Below, piece by piece: positions 1 to 7,493 of a stretch of 11,574 bases of DNA. Made by a program: the position numbers and the translations under genes. The stretch is from Coemansia sp. RSA 1804. Taxonomy: Eukaryota > Kickxellomycota > Kickxellomycetes > Kickxellales > Kickxellaceae. Positions within the stretch are counted from its first letter, which is position 1, and every line of letters begins with the position of its first letter. The DNA lies in contig JANBTH010000770.1 in NCBI GenBank assembly GCA_027578815.1, forward strand, positions 1 through 11,574, given 5' to 3'. The notes under the pieces are model-generated. The model did no database searches. It was given only the letters and a program-made list of their open reading frames with translations, and was not told the origin of the DNA.

Positions 1-606
1 ACACGATACTGGGGTTTTACTCCCTAGGTAAGTTATCAAAGTAGTGTGCCTACTAAAAGAGTGATGATGAAGGGATGCGGAGGAGAGATGGATGTCTGCT
101 GTTTTGTTTTGTTTTGTTTTCTCTTCGACGTTCTCCCCCCTGTCTGCAATCTGCCAATCGACCGATTCCGACCGTTCCGGCTTTCCCCACTCCCATGATG
201 CAAAAACGATCCGCGATCCGCAACACACAATCGACGCTAACGCTTCGCCGCCCCCCGACATGGCGCAAATGATCCTGCCTCCTGGCGCAAACCTGCCATG
301 GCTGTCAACGCAAAATCGATAATGCCAAAGCGCAATTTCTTTTGCAAAAAATAGTAGCTCATAACATCATATATTATAGAGACATGCTAATTTGATCGTA
401 TTGCGGTTGATCAGCAATCAATAGATGAGGCCTAAAAGTCAACAGAACATTGATTGAAACCCTTATCCAAAACCTCTTTCATTGCTTACACTTCCAGAAT
501 AAAAATACGAAAGAGCTTTTCTCATTTGCCTTCTTGTCTCCGCACTCTTCAACAATTCATCCTTGCTGTTTTATACTTGTACTTTGTTCATAATTAGCAA
601 TTATTA
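1..606. other. Non-coding 5' flank of the J-protein gene
   Basis: I find no convincing gene here. The short open frames on both strands are low-complexity and overlap one another. Positions about 120-310 are GC-richer, and about 310-606 are AT-rich. A TATA-like stretch (tatatta, 370-376) and a pyrimidine-rich run (about 528-560) lie ahead of the J-protein start and could form its core promoter. An in-frame stop (TAG, 595-597) closes the frame three codons before the ATG at 607. The end of a further upstream gene could lie at the left edge but cannot be recognised. Confidence 0.6.
101..120 (+). repeat. (GTTTT)4 short tandem repeat
   Basis: Four perfect copies of the pentamer GTTTT run head to tail. 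It is a simple microsatellite in non-coding DNA and could vary in length between strains. No function is visible. Confidence 0.9.
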
Positions 607-1593
607 ATGTTCTGTCGCTTCCAGACGCTTCTCAAAACCACCAATACTACAATAGCCACAGTACGCGGTGGTAGGTTCCATGGACTTTATCAAGCGCCAG
701 TGACCTATCGGTTTGGAATCAACAGCAGTGGTCAATGGTCCTCCTGGTTCCACACAAGCCAATTCACGCAAATAGTGCATCGTAAAACACATTACGCGGT
801 CCTTGGAATCAGCGAAACAGCAACCTCAAAGGAGATCAAAACAGCGTACTACGAGCTAAGCAAACGGTGGCACCCAGATAAGAATAAAGAAACTGCGAAT
901 GAAGCGCACCAAATGTTTCTTAAAATAAGCGAAGCATACTCTGTGCTAGGGAACGAGCGAAAGCGCAGGGATTACGACCGGACGCTGTTGCGGACTGGAG
1001 GACCCAGTAGATGGAGCAAGGGAAGCGGTGGGTTTGCACCGGGCCAGGGCTCGTCAATGCATCATCACCGGCACCGCAATGCGTCGGCCTTCTCTAGCAC
1101 TGGCGAGTACTCGTCAGCAAAGAAATCAGATGAACAGCAGCAACACCATTACCGCGGGTGGCAGAAACCCGATTCCTCATCGGGAGCCGCTGGATACCAG
1201 CGACCACAGGGCACGTATGCGCGACACTCGGCCAGCGGCGGTCGCTCCTATGCAAAGTCGAACTTTGAGGAGTGGGAGCGCAAGCATTACGGCGAGCTCA
1301 AGCAAAGAGCTGAGACCATTGGGGAACACGCAAGGAAGTCGGCAAAGCAAGAGAGATACATCAAAGGGCAGATCACAGTCTATCGGTTCTGGGAGCTGCT
1401 TACAGCAATCACCATAGTAGTTGCATTTGGCCTGGCCGGCAGACAGGTCCTGTACTATTTGAATTGGAACTCTCTGTCGTCCGCCGACACCACCACCGGC
1501 GGCGTTTTTGCTGCTCCTGGCGGCGACCGTGGCAACAATGCGGTTGCTCTTCGTAATCGCAGGAAGACAAATGATAAAGAGAAACTAGACTAA
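607..1593 (+). CDS. DNAJC30-like membrane-anchored J-domain protein, probably mitochondrial
   Basis: A 328-residue Hsp40-type co-chaperone, expected to stimulate the ATPase of a mitochondrial Hsp70. The J domain spans about residues 61-126 and has an intact HPD motif at 89-91. The first ~60 residues contain Arg, Lys and His but no Asp or Glu, as in a mitochondrial presequence. A Ser/Gly/His/Gln-rich linker follows (about 130-217, with a His/Arg cluster at 152-157). Next come an F-E-E-W...HYGE motif (220-230) and one predicted membrane helix (about 263-285). J domain, linker, aromatic-HYGE motif and C-terminal helix is the order I know from animal DNAJC30, whose human form is about 226 residues; the extra length here is presequence and linker. 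The ATG at 607 is the first after an in-frame stop, though its context is weak (T at -3). No intron is needed. The transporter gene downstream faces it tail to tail, and nothing links their functions. Confidence 0.85.
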   Translation: MFCRFQTLLKTTNTTIATVRGGRFHGLYQAPVTYRFGINSSGQWSSWFHTSQFTQIVHRKTHYAVLGISETATSKEIKTAYYELSKRWHPDKNKETANEAHQMFLKISEAYSVLGNERKRRDYDRTLLRTGGPSRWSKGSGGFAPGQGSSMHHHRHRNASAFSSTGEYSSAKKSDEQQQHHYRGWQKPDSSSGAAGYQRPQGTYARHSASGGRSYAKSNFEEWERKHYGELKQRAETIGEHARKSAKQERYIKGQITVYRFWELLTAITIVVAFGLAGRQVLYYLNWNSLSSADTTTGGVFAAPGGDRGNNAVALRNRRKTNDKEKLD

Positions 1594-1650
1594 TCTTACA
1601 GCGAGGGGTTTTCTTATCCATTCCTTATTTTCTATTTTATGGCAAAAGGG

Positions 1651-1656
1651 AATAAA
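1651..1656 (+). terminator. Poly(A) signal AATAAA of the J-protein gene
   Basis: A perfect AATAAA lies 58 bases after the J-protein stop codon. Cleavage usually falls 10-30 bases downstream, which would be near 1666-1686, at or inside the last codons of the opposing transporter gene (its stop is at 1674-1676). The two mature transcripts are therefore likely to overlap. The opposite strand of the 80-bp spacer has only variant hexamers (ATAAAA, AATAAG) for the transporter. Confidence 0.55.
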
Positions 1657-1673
1657 AGCTCTTTACTTTTCCT

Positions 1674-4600
1674 TCACTGAACATCGCCGCTGGTGCGTGC
1701 TTCCTCAACAAGCTTTGCGAACAGGCTGTTTTCTCTGTCCAAAAGATTCTGGGGCGTATCGTATTCGGCCAAGCGACCACCTTCGACGACAAGGATCATG
1801 TCGCTGTCAATAATCGTGTTGAGACGATGGGCAATCGTCAGCACCGTGCAGTCCTTGAACTCCTTCCGGATCGACTCTTGGATGATTGCGTCGGTGGAGT
1901 TGTCAATGGCGGCCGTTGCTTCGTCCAGCACAAGAACCTTGGCACGCTTGAGCAGGGCACGCGCAAGGCAGATCAGCTGCCGCTGTCCGACGCTAAAGTT
2001 GCTTCCGTTCTGCATCACCTCGAATTCAAGCCCTTCTTCTTTCGTGCGGATGTACTCTGCCAGATGCGCATGCTGCAGTGCGTTCCAGATCTCCTGGTCC
2101 GGGTAGCTGCCAAACGGATCTAGGTTCTCGCGCACCGTGCCGGCAAACAGCACTGGGTCCTGCGGGATAATCGACAGCTTACTACGCACGTCAAACAGTC
2201 CGTACTTGAAGATATCTTCGCCATCAATGAGGATCTTGCCTTCAGCTACTTCAATGATTCGGAACAGCGCCAATGTCAGCGACGACTTTCCAGCACCGGT
2301 GCGTCCAACAATACCAACCTTCTGTCTAGGCATCACCCTAAACGTCAGGTCCTTCAGAACCAGATCCAAGCCCTCGCGATAGCGAGTAGAGTAGTTCTTG
2401 AACTCAACCATTCCCTGCTCGGGCCACGACTCCTTGGGTCTGTTGTTTTCAATGATCTCATCGGCCTCGGATGGCAAGTGAGCATACTCGACCACACGCT
2501 CAAGCTGAATCATCGAGTTCTCAACCTCAGTGTAGCTGCGGACAGACCAGTTGAGCGAGCTGGTAAAGTCTAGCGCGTAGGCAACAGACAGACCCACAAG
2601 TCCGGCATCGCCAAAGCCAAAGAATTGCAATGTGACAACGGCGAGCAATGTGGTGCCAAGCATCACAATGTTGCCCAGGGTTTCAAGGCGCAGGGACAGC
2701 CAACGGTTCAGCGACAGATACGTGTAGTATGCACGGATGTTCTTCTCAATGCGGTCCTCGTTCTCGGCAACAAAGCGGGGCTGCTGGTTGTAAGCACGAA
2801 TAGTCGATACGCCGCCGATGGATTCTTGGAAGTGCGCAAATATCGGAGACCGTGTGGTGGAATCCAAACGACGCAGCTCGCGGCTACTGCACAGGTAGCG
2901 CTGCTGGAGGTAGCGGTAGACAAAAGCAAGCGGGAACATGACGACGAGCATAAGCGGAGTGGAGAAGCCGATAACAGAGACCGCAGACACAACGCTCACC
3001 ATCGTGTTGACCATTCCTCCAACAGACCGAGGCAGGGTTTCGTCGCAGCGCTGCATGTCGGACGAAAAGCGGTTAAGAATACGACCCAACGGCGTGACAT
3101 CAAAGAAGGCCATAGGCGACCGCAGCACGCCGCGCAGCATGTTCTCGTGGATCTTGCGGGATGCGCGGATCGAGCACTTTGTCCAAAGGACTAGCGACTG
3201 CAACGAGCTCATCGACGCACCCAGCAATCCGAGTCCTCCGTAGATGAAAAGATAATAGAACACATTGTGTGGCCTTGTGATCCATATGTTCTGAGTGCTA
3301 TCGGTATCGTTTGAAGAAGCCCAGTGCTTGAGCCACATGTTAGCAGCTACATTGCTGACCGATGCCGCCAGCAGGGCGCAGATAAACATGGTTGAATTGC
3401 GCGAACCACATGCCTTTGCGTACGTGCGGTACGTGTTCCACTCCACTTTGCCTTGGCGGCTGAGCTCGGTTGTCGTTGTTCTGCCCGCCTCCGCCAGCAT
3501 CGACTCTGCGCTGGTAGGCGGTTTGTTGCGGCGGGTACGTACGCGTGCGCCGTGTAGCGCACCAACGCTTGCGCGACCAAGGGTCTGTTTAGTCGATTTA
3601 CGACGAATTCCAGTGCCAACAGGCGTGGGCATACCGTCCTGCTCGGTGGTTGCGGCGTCTTCTTCGTAGTACTCGTTCTCAGACACGTCGTTGCTTCCAT
3701 CGGTCTCTGTGCGCGAGCTAGGCTCGCTCTGTTCAATATACTTGTGAACAAACTCATAGATCGGGCCTCTCTTGTCCATAGCTGCGATAAACGAACCATG
3801 ATCAACAATCTTCCCTCCATCCAGCATGTAGATATAATTTGTAGTGTTGAGGTACTGCACAGCGTTGGTGACTAGGATACGCGCACGGGATTTAAGCAGT
3901 CCATTAGGGCCGATAACACGCGAATACAGATGCTTCCCAACATGTGCATCGACAGCGGCAAGTGGATCATCCAGAATGTACACATCGGCGCGAGCGTAGA
4001 CGGCCCTGGCAAGCGAAACGCGCGCCCTTTGGCCTCCAGAGAGATTGATTCCCTTTTCGCCAATCTCCGTCATATCGCCACTAGGCAGCATTCCAAGATC
4101 GGGGCGCAGCGCACAGGCATCAATGACCTTGTCGTAAAACTCTTGGTCTAATCTGTGTCCAAACAGGATGTTGTCGCGCAATGTGGCATTCATAATCCAC
4201 GCCTGCTGCGGCACATAGGCAATAGAACCCTGCACCGTCACAGATCCCTTGCTTTTGACCATGTCGCCAAGCACGGCAGAAACAAGCGATGACTTTCCAG
4301 ACCCTACGCGACCGACGACAGCAACCAGCTCGTCGCGCTTGCACTCGATGTTGATATCTGTCAGTGAGGGCTCCTCGGAAGACAACCATTTGAACGTCCC
4401 GTTCTTCACGCTAACCAGCACATCGTCCGCAGATGTGCCTGGAGCATCCCTGTCATAGGGCATGTGCTCAATAGCGGTAAAGTCGATTTCCCCAGCAGTG
4501 AGGAAGTCAAAGATACGGCGGGACGAAACAATAGATTCCAGCAGTGCGGGAATAACCATAGGACCGTGCGAGAGCGGGAAGCGCAGCATGTTGAACAGCG

Positions 4601-6293
4601 TCAGCGCAACAAAGACAAGCTGCGGCGTCAGTGGGCCGTGCGACGTTCCATCAGCCAAACTGTACAGACCAAAGGTGGTGAAAGAGACAACAAACGGCAG
4701 CAGCGTCACCACAAACGAAAAGACAGCCTGAAGCACACCGTAGCTGCGAATGGTGGCTAGCTCCAGCAGAACACGGATCTCGTTGATCCGGCGGATAAAC
4801 GACGGCTCCCAGGCATACAGCTTGATGATCTTGATCCCCGATAACACCTCGTCCATGATCTTCATGCGTCGATCACGGTAGCCCATTAGAAGCTTGTTCA
4901 GTGCGCGCATGTGGCGGCTGATACGTGCCGACGTCGGGATGCTGATCACCATTGCCAATACGCCAGCGAACACGCACCACCCGAGCGTCTGGTACAGCAG
5001 GTACAGCGCAAGCACGATCTGCAGCGGTGAGCTCCAAAGATGGTGCGAGAAGTTTGCTGTAAAGTCCGCCACGCGCTGTGCGTCCACACTCATATGTGTC
5101 ACAATGCCACCAACATTGTAGTTCTGGCGCGCATCGTTAGAAAGCGCCATGGTTTTCCGGTAGATTGCTGTTGTGTAACTGATCTTCATCAGACTGTTAA
5201 CGCGCTGGTTCTGCACCCAGTGCTGCTGGAACGCAACTGTCTGTATGCTGGCTACAACAAACATTGCGCCTGCGTAAAAGTACCCGTACTCTACCGGCTC
5301 AGCGTCCGCCGAGTTGTATTTGCTGACAAACCCGATCAACCGAGATAAAAGAATCGGGTTCAGGAAAGATACCAGATCCTTCACCAGCTTGTAGAAGCTG
5401 CCCAGAGCAAGCGACCACCCGTAAGTGCGCATCGTGGCGCCGAATAAGGAAGGATTGCCAGAGCGTAGCTGCGCCTGCCAGTTGCGCTGGAACTTGGCTG
5501 TAGCCACCTCGGGCCGGTACATGCTGCTCAGCTCCCACGTATCTTCCATCTGCAGCGGCTTGCGGAACCCGTGCTCAAGCAGCGGTGTCATCCATGAGAA
5601 TGTCAGAAGCGAGAAGATGTTGGCGCGCTCCTCGGGCGACTGGTACAAGCAGTGGTCGCCATCTCCCAGATGCTGTGTCTCCTCTAACATGTTCTCGTCG
5701 TCATCGTCATCGGGAAGCTCGTACAGCATCTGCGGTTTGGGCTGGGACTCCATGACCAGCGTTGCCAGCGATGCAACCATATACAGGATGTTTACAACAA
5801 TAAGTGGCGGGTCGCGTGTGACGAAATCCAGAGCAACCGCCGTGCGCAGTCGCACCAGCGCCACCATCGATGTGCCCAGCCAAAAGAGCAGTAGCGGTGT
5901 CGACGCAACCCTGTTGCCAAACTGCTCTCTATAGTGCAAGCGCACAGCTACGCCTGTGGCAACCGACTGCAGCACGAGCGACACCGTATACACGCTGTCT
6001 ATCGGCGCAAGTCCTGCCATCACAACGACCTCGCTCACCGACGCAAACACTGCAAACACCGCCAGCGACAACTTGATCCAGAACAGACTGTTGGCCACGA
6101 CCGAGCTGGGGAGCCGCGGAACCCTCTGCAGCTTATGCAGCCGCACAGCAGCCGCCACGATAAACACAGCGCTTAGAACCGACACCAGTCCACCGTACTC
6201 AAAGCACAGCGAGAAGTCAACCGGGCGACTCGGGCTCAGAGGGCCCCACCCTTCCTTTGACGGGCAAAAGCCAGCAGTACCCAAGCCAACCAT
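1674..6293 (-). CDS. ABCC-family (MRP/Ycf1-like) full-length ABC transporter, copy A
   Basis: An intronless 1539-residue ATP-driven exporter of the multidrug-resistance-protein family. Members carry glutathione, glucuronate or other organic-anion conjugates, and fungal ones often sit in the vacuole membrane; the substrate here is unknown. TMD0 has five helices (about 33-190), followed by the L0 linker with an acidic run (195-200) and TMD1 (about 285-590). NBD1 has Walker A G661-S669 (K667), LSGGQ 751-755, Walker B ending D775-D776, and Asn810 at the H-loop. A charged, Ser/Thr-rich R-like linker (855-945) holds an RRKS motif (Ser900). TMD2 spans about 960-1270. NBD2 is canonical: Walker A G1330-S1338 (K1336), Q1378, FSVGQ 1433-1437, D1457-E1458, H1489. 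NBD1 with Asp and NBD2 with Glu after Walker B is the family's usual asymmetry. The length is close to yeast Ycf1 (1515). An in-frame stop two codons upstream fixes the start; G at -3 and +4 is favourable. Confidence 0.95.
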   Translation of the reverse strand: MVGLGTAGFCPSKEGWGPLSPSRPVDFSLCFEYGGLVSVLSAVFIVAAAVRLHKLQRVPRLPSSVVANSLFWIKLSLAVFAVFASVSEVVVMAGLAPIDSVYTVSLVLQSVATGVAVRLHYREQFGNRVASTPLLLFWLGTSMVALVRLRTAVALDFVTRDPPLIVVNILYMVASLATLVMESQPKPQMLYELPDDDDDENMLEETQHLGDGDHCLYQSPEERANIFSLLTFSWMTPLLEHGFRKPLQMEDTWELSSMYRPEVATAKFQRNWQAQLRSGNPSLFGATMRTYGWSLALGSFYKLVKDLVSFLNPILLSRLIGFVSKYNSADAEPVEYGYFYAGAMFVVASIQTVAFQQHWVQNQRVNSLMKISYTTAIYRKTMALSNDARQNYNVGGIVTHMSVDAQRVADFTANFSHHLWSSPLQIVLALYLLYQTLGWCVFAGVLAMVISIPTSARISRHMRALNKLLMGYRDRRMKIMDEVLSGIKIIKLYAWEPSFIRRINEIRVLLELATIRSYGVLQAVFSFVVTLLPFVVSFTTFGLYSLADGTSHGPLTPQLVFVALTLFNMLRFPLSHGPMVIPALLESIVSSRRIFDFLTAGEIDFTAIEHMPYDRDAPGTSADDVLVSVKNGTFKWLSSEEPSLTDINIECKRDELVAVVGRVGSGKSSLVSAVLGDMVKSKGSVTVQGSIAYVPQQAWIMNATLRDNILFGHRLDQEFYDKVIDACALRPDLGMLPSGDMTEIGEKGINLSGGQRARVSLARAVYARADVYILDDPLAAVDAHVGKHLYSRVIGPNGLLKSRARILVTNAVQYLNTTNYIYMLDGGKIVDHGSFIAAMDKRGPIYEFVHKYIEQSEPSSRTETDGSNDVSENEYYEEDAATTEQDGMPTPVGTGIRRKSTKQTLGRASVGALHGARVRTRRNKPPTSAESMLAEAGRTTTTELSRQGKVEWNTYRTYAKACGSRNSTMFICALLAASVSNVAANMWLKHWASSNDTDSTQNIWITRPHNVFYYLFIYGGLGLLGASMSSLQSLVLWTKCSIRASRKIHENMLRGVLRSPMAFFDVTPLGRILNRFSSDMQRCDETLPRSVGGMVNTMVSVVSAVSVIGFSTPLMLVVMFPLAFVYRYLQQRYLCSSRELRRLDSTTRSPIFAHFQESIGGVSTIRAYNQQPRFVAENEDRIEKNIRAYYTYLSLNRWLSLRLETLGNIVMLGTTLLAVVTLQFFGFGDAGLVGLSVAYALDFTSSLNWSVRSYTEVENSMIQLERVVEYAHLPSEADEIIENNRPKESWPEQGMVEFKNYSTRYREGLDLVLKDLTFRVMPRQKVGIVGRTGAGKSSLTLALFRIIEVAEGKILIDGEDIFKYGLFDVRSKLSIIPQDPVLFAGTVRENLDPFGSYPDQEIWNALQHAHLAEYIRTKEEGLEFEVMQNGSNFSVGQRQLICLARALLKRAKVLVLDEATAAIDNSTDAIIQESIRKEFKDCTVLTIAHRLNTIIDSDMILVVEGGRLAEYDTPQNLLDRENSLFAKLVEEARTSGDVQ
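2341..2457 (-). repeat. 117-bp near-identical inverted repeat, arm in transporter copy A
   Basis: On the minus strand this segment encodes residues about 1280-1318 of copy A, the run-in to NBD2. It matches 11458-11574 of copy B at 116 of 117 positions, aligned base by base by hand. The only difference falls in one codon (GAG, Glu1292 here; GAT, Asp in copy B). The match probably continues beyond the window on the copy B side, so the left limit at 2341 is set by the window edge and is not a real boundary. Confidence 0.93.
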
Positions 6294-6392
6294 TGCTCAA
6301 AGTGACAAAGCTACAGCTTGCGCTTGGCCGTTCACTCTAGTAGCTACTCGAAAAATAGAATAAAAGCCCGTTTAGCTTGGTTACCAGTAGAC

Positions 6393-6408
6393 GATTGATC
6401 GATTGATC
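6393..6408. repeat. Tandem GATTGATC x2 near copy A's start
   Basis: Two perfect head-to-tail copies of the octamer GATTGATC lie 100-115 bases upstream of copy A's ATG, within its probable 5' leader or core promoter. Paired octamers can be binding sites for a dimeric regulator, but no known factor is implied. Confidence 0.5.
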
Positions 6409-7035
6409 TGTTTGTTTGCTAGTTGGATGTGGGCGGTAGTAATCCGTGTTCTTTCCTTGAAACGCCTTTATCCAAATGTTATCAATAAAAAAAGATAAGA
6501 TGGTGAGGGAAAAAAGAACGAGGAAGGAATAGAAAAGAAGTGAAGGATGAGAATAAAAATAAACCAACCCAACTTTTTTGATAATGTTCTTGCAGTTAAT
6601 GCTATGAAAAATGGGCCATTGAAAAGAGCACTGACGTTTTTTTTTTCAGCACTGTCAAAAAATTTGTTGCTGCGGCAGTGTAAAAGTTGGAAAAGGGGAA
6701 AGAAGATCCCATTCATTCGTTCTGTGCATGGCCTTTTCCCCCTCGATTCTGGAAGCGTCTTGATGTTTTTCGCTTTTTCTGGGTCTGGCCTCGCTCAAGC
6801 GGCTTACAAATGAACGCTACATGCGGAATTTTTGCGGGCTGGTTAGCGCCGGTTTTGTGCTACCGAAATGGTCACCCATCATCAATCACAACGCAAAATA
6901 AATCCAACTTTCCACCTTCACCTTCACGAAAATAAAAACAATGAATGTTTCAGCATCCTCCTGACACTTGGCACCAATGCACCACATTTCGGTTGCTTAA
7001 AATGAATTCTGTCGGAATCAGCAAAGCGTACCTGC

Positions 7036-7043
7036 TGACGTAA
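7036..7043 (+). promoter_or_regulatory. TGACGTAA, CRE/AP-1-type bZIP site
   Basis: TGACGTAA matches the core bound by fungal ATF/CREB- and AP-1-like bZIP factors. These often drive stress-inducible ABC transporters; yeast YCF1, for example, is controlled by Yap1. The site is about 740 bases from copy A's start and 450 from copy B's. A second TGACG core (6632-6636) abuts the T-tract. A single octamer can occur by chance, so this is a candidate only. Confidence 0.35.
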
Positions 7044-7084
7044 TTGTTTGCTTTTTAGATTCCATACACATCAGATCAAATCAA

Positions 7085-7159
7085 TTGGCTTTATAGAAGC
7101 GCATGTGGAAATGTCACTTCTGAATGGACTTTCCAGTCTATTAAACCGTTTGGCTTTAT
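7085..7159 (+). repeat. Direct repeat TTGGCTTTAT (two copies)
   Basis: The ten-base word TTGGCTTTAT occurs at 7085-7094 and again at 7150-7159, 65 bases apart, upstream of copy B's TATA box. The first copy overlaps an inverse CCAAT. It may be a repeated regulatory site or chance similarity in AT-rich DNA. Confidence 0.3.
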
Positions 7160-7293
7160 GTCTTTATATTTCGGTAGCAAAATGGTGAATAATATGAAAA
7201 ATCTCTTTTGTCCATTGCAGTTGGAAAAAGATATCCTTGCTCCTTTTTATCCATTGGAATATGGCCCCTTTTCTTACTAGACATGCCTTTTGG

Positions 7294-7302
7294 TATATAA
7301 AG
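7294..7302 (+). promoter_or_regulatory. TATA box (TATATAAAG) of transporter copy B
   Basis: TATATAAAG fits the eukaryotic TATA consensus (TATAWAAG) and lies 192 bases before copy B's ATG. If transcription starts 25-40 bases downstream, the 5' leader would be roughly 150-170 bases and would contain the small upstream frame at 7346-7378. A strong TATA box is typical of inducible genes, but induction is not shown here. Confidence 0.55.
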
Positions 7303-7345
7303 TTTAGAATATTCGGCTCTGGTCAAAGGAATACAATCATTGTAT

Positions 7346-7378
7346 ATGAATATTCCAATGACGACCAAAGAAGAGTAG
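7346..7378 (+). promoter_or_regulatory. Candidate upstream ORF of 10 codons in copy B's leader
   Basis: An ATG at 7346 opens a short frame reading MNIPMTTKEE and stopping at TAG 7376-7378, 115 bases before copy B's start codon. It lies downstream of the TATA box, so it should be in the mRNA if that box is used. Its context has G at 7343 (-3) and A at +4, which is acceptable. Such frames can lower translation of the main protein; whether this one does is unknown. Confidence 0.4.
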
Positions 7379-7493
7379 AATTGTCTCTATAAACCATTTT
7401 CGTATTTACTGTCTACTTTTGTCTTTTATTTCAATACATTTTCCATCTCTATTATCAAAAACTACAAGAAAGAAACCCCTCATATTAGAAAAC

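Larger units (their letters stand above)
6294..7493. promoter_or_regulatory. 1.2-kb divergent intergenic region between the two ABC transporter genes
   Basis: Two divergently transcribed paralogs share this AT-rich spacer, so it must contain both promoters. It includes a ten-base T-tract (6637-6646), a TGACGTAA bZIP-type site (7036-7043), a CCAAT pentamer (6974-6978), inverse CCAAT at 7084-7088, and a GATAAG match (6494-6499). A good TATA box for copy B lies at 7294-7302. Open frames inside are short, low-complexity and unlike known proteins. I see no tRNA-like or mobile-element structure. Bidirectional control is an inference from the layout alone. Confidence 0.65.

Noticed and set aside
28..33. 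Perfect donor-like GTAAGT near the left edge
   Set aside because: It could end an upstream exon or start a leader intron of the J gene, but too little sequence precedes it to test, and no paired acceptor stands out.
75..322. Overlapping 65- and 76-residue frames before the J gene
   Set aside because: They are low-complexity, overlap each other and minus-strand frames, and start within the GTTTT repeat region. No domain or credible signal is visible.
2625..3194. A 189-residue open frame on the plus strand opposite copy A
   Set aside because: It lies entirely antisense to a complete, motif-rich transporter, has low-complexity composition and no recognisable domain. The same applies to the plus-strand frames at 5425-5934 and 5956-6363.
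7156..7368. A 70-residue minus-strand frame in the divergent spacer
   Set aside because: It covers copy B's TATA box and leader, has no recognisable motif, and its internal similarity comes from a short imperfect AT-rich repeat (about 7203-7257).
6294..7493. tRNA or other RNA gene in the long spacer
   Set aside because: I looked for A-box and B-box words and cloverleaf-like pairing on both strands and found nothing convincing.
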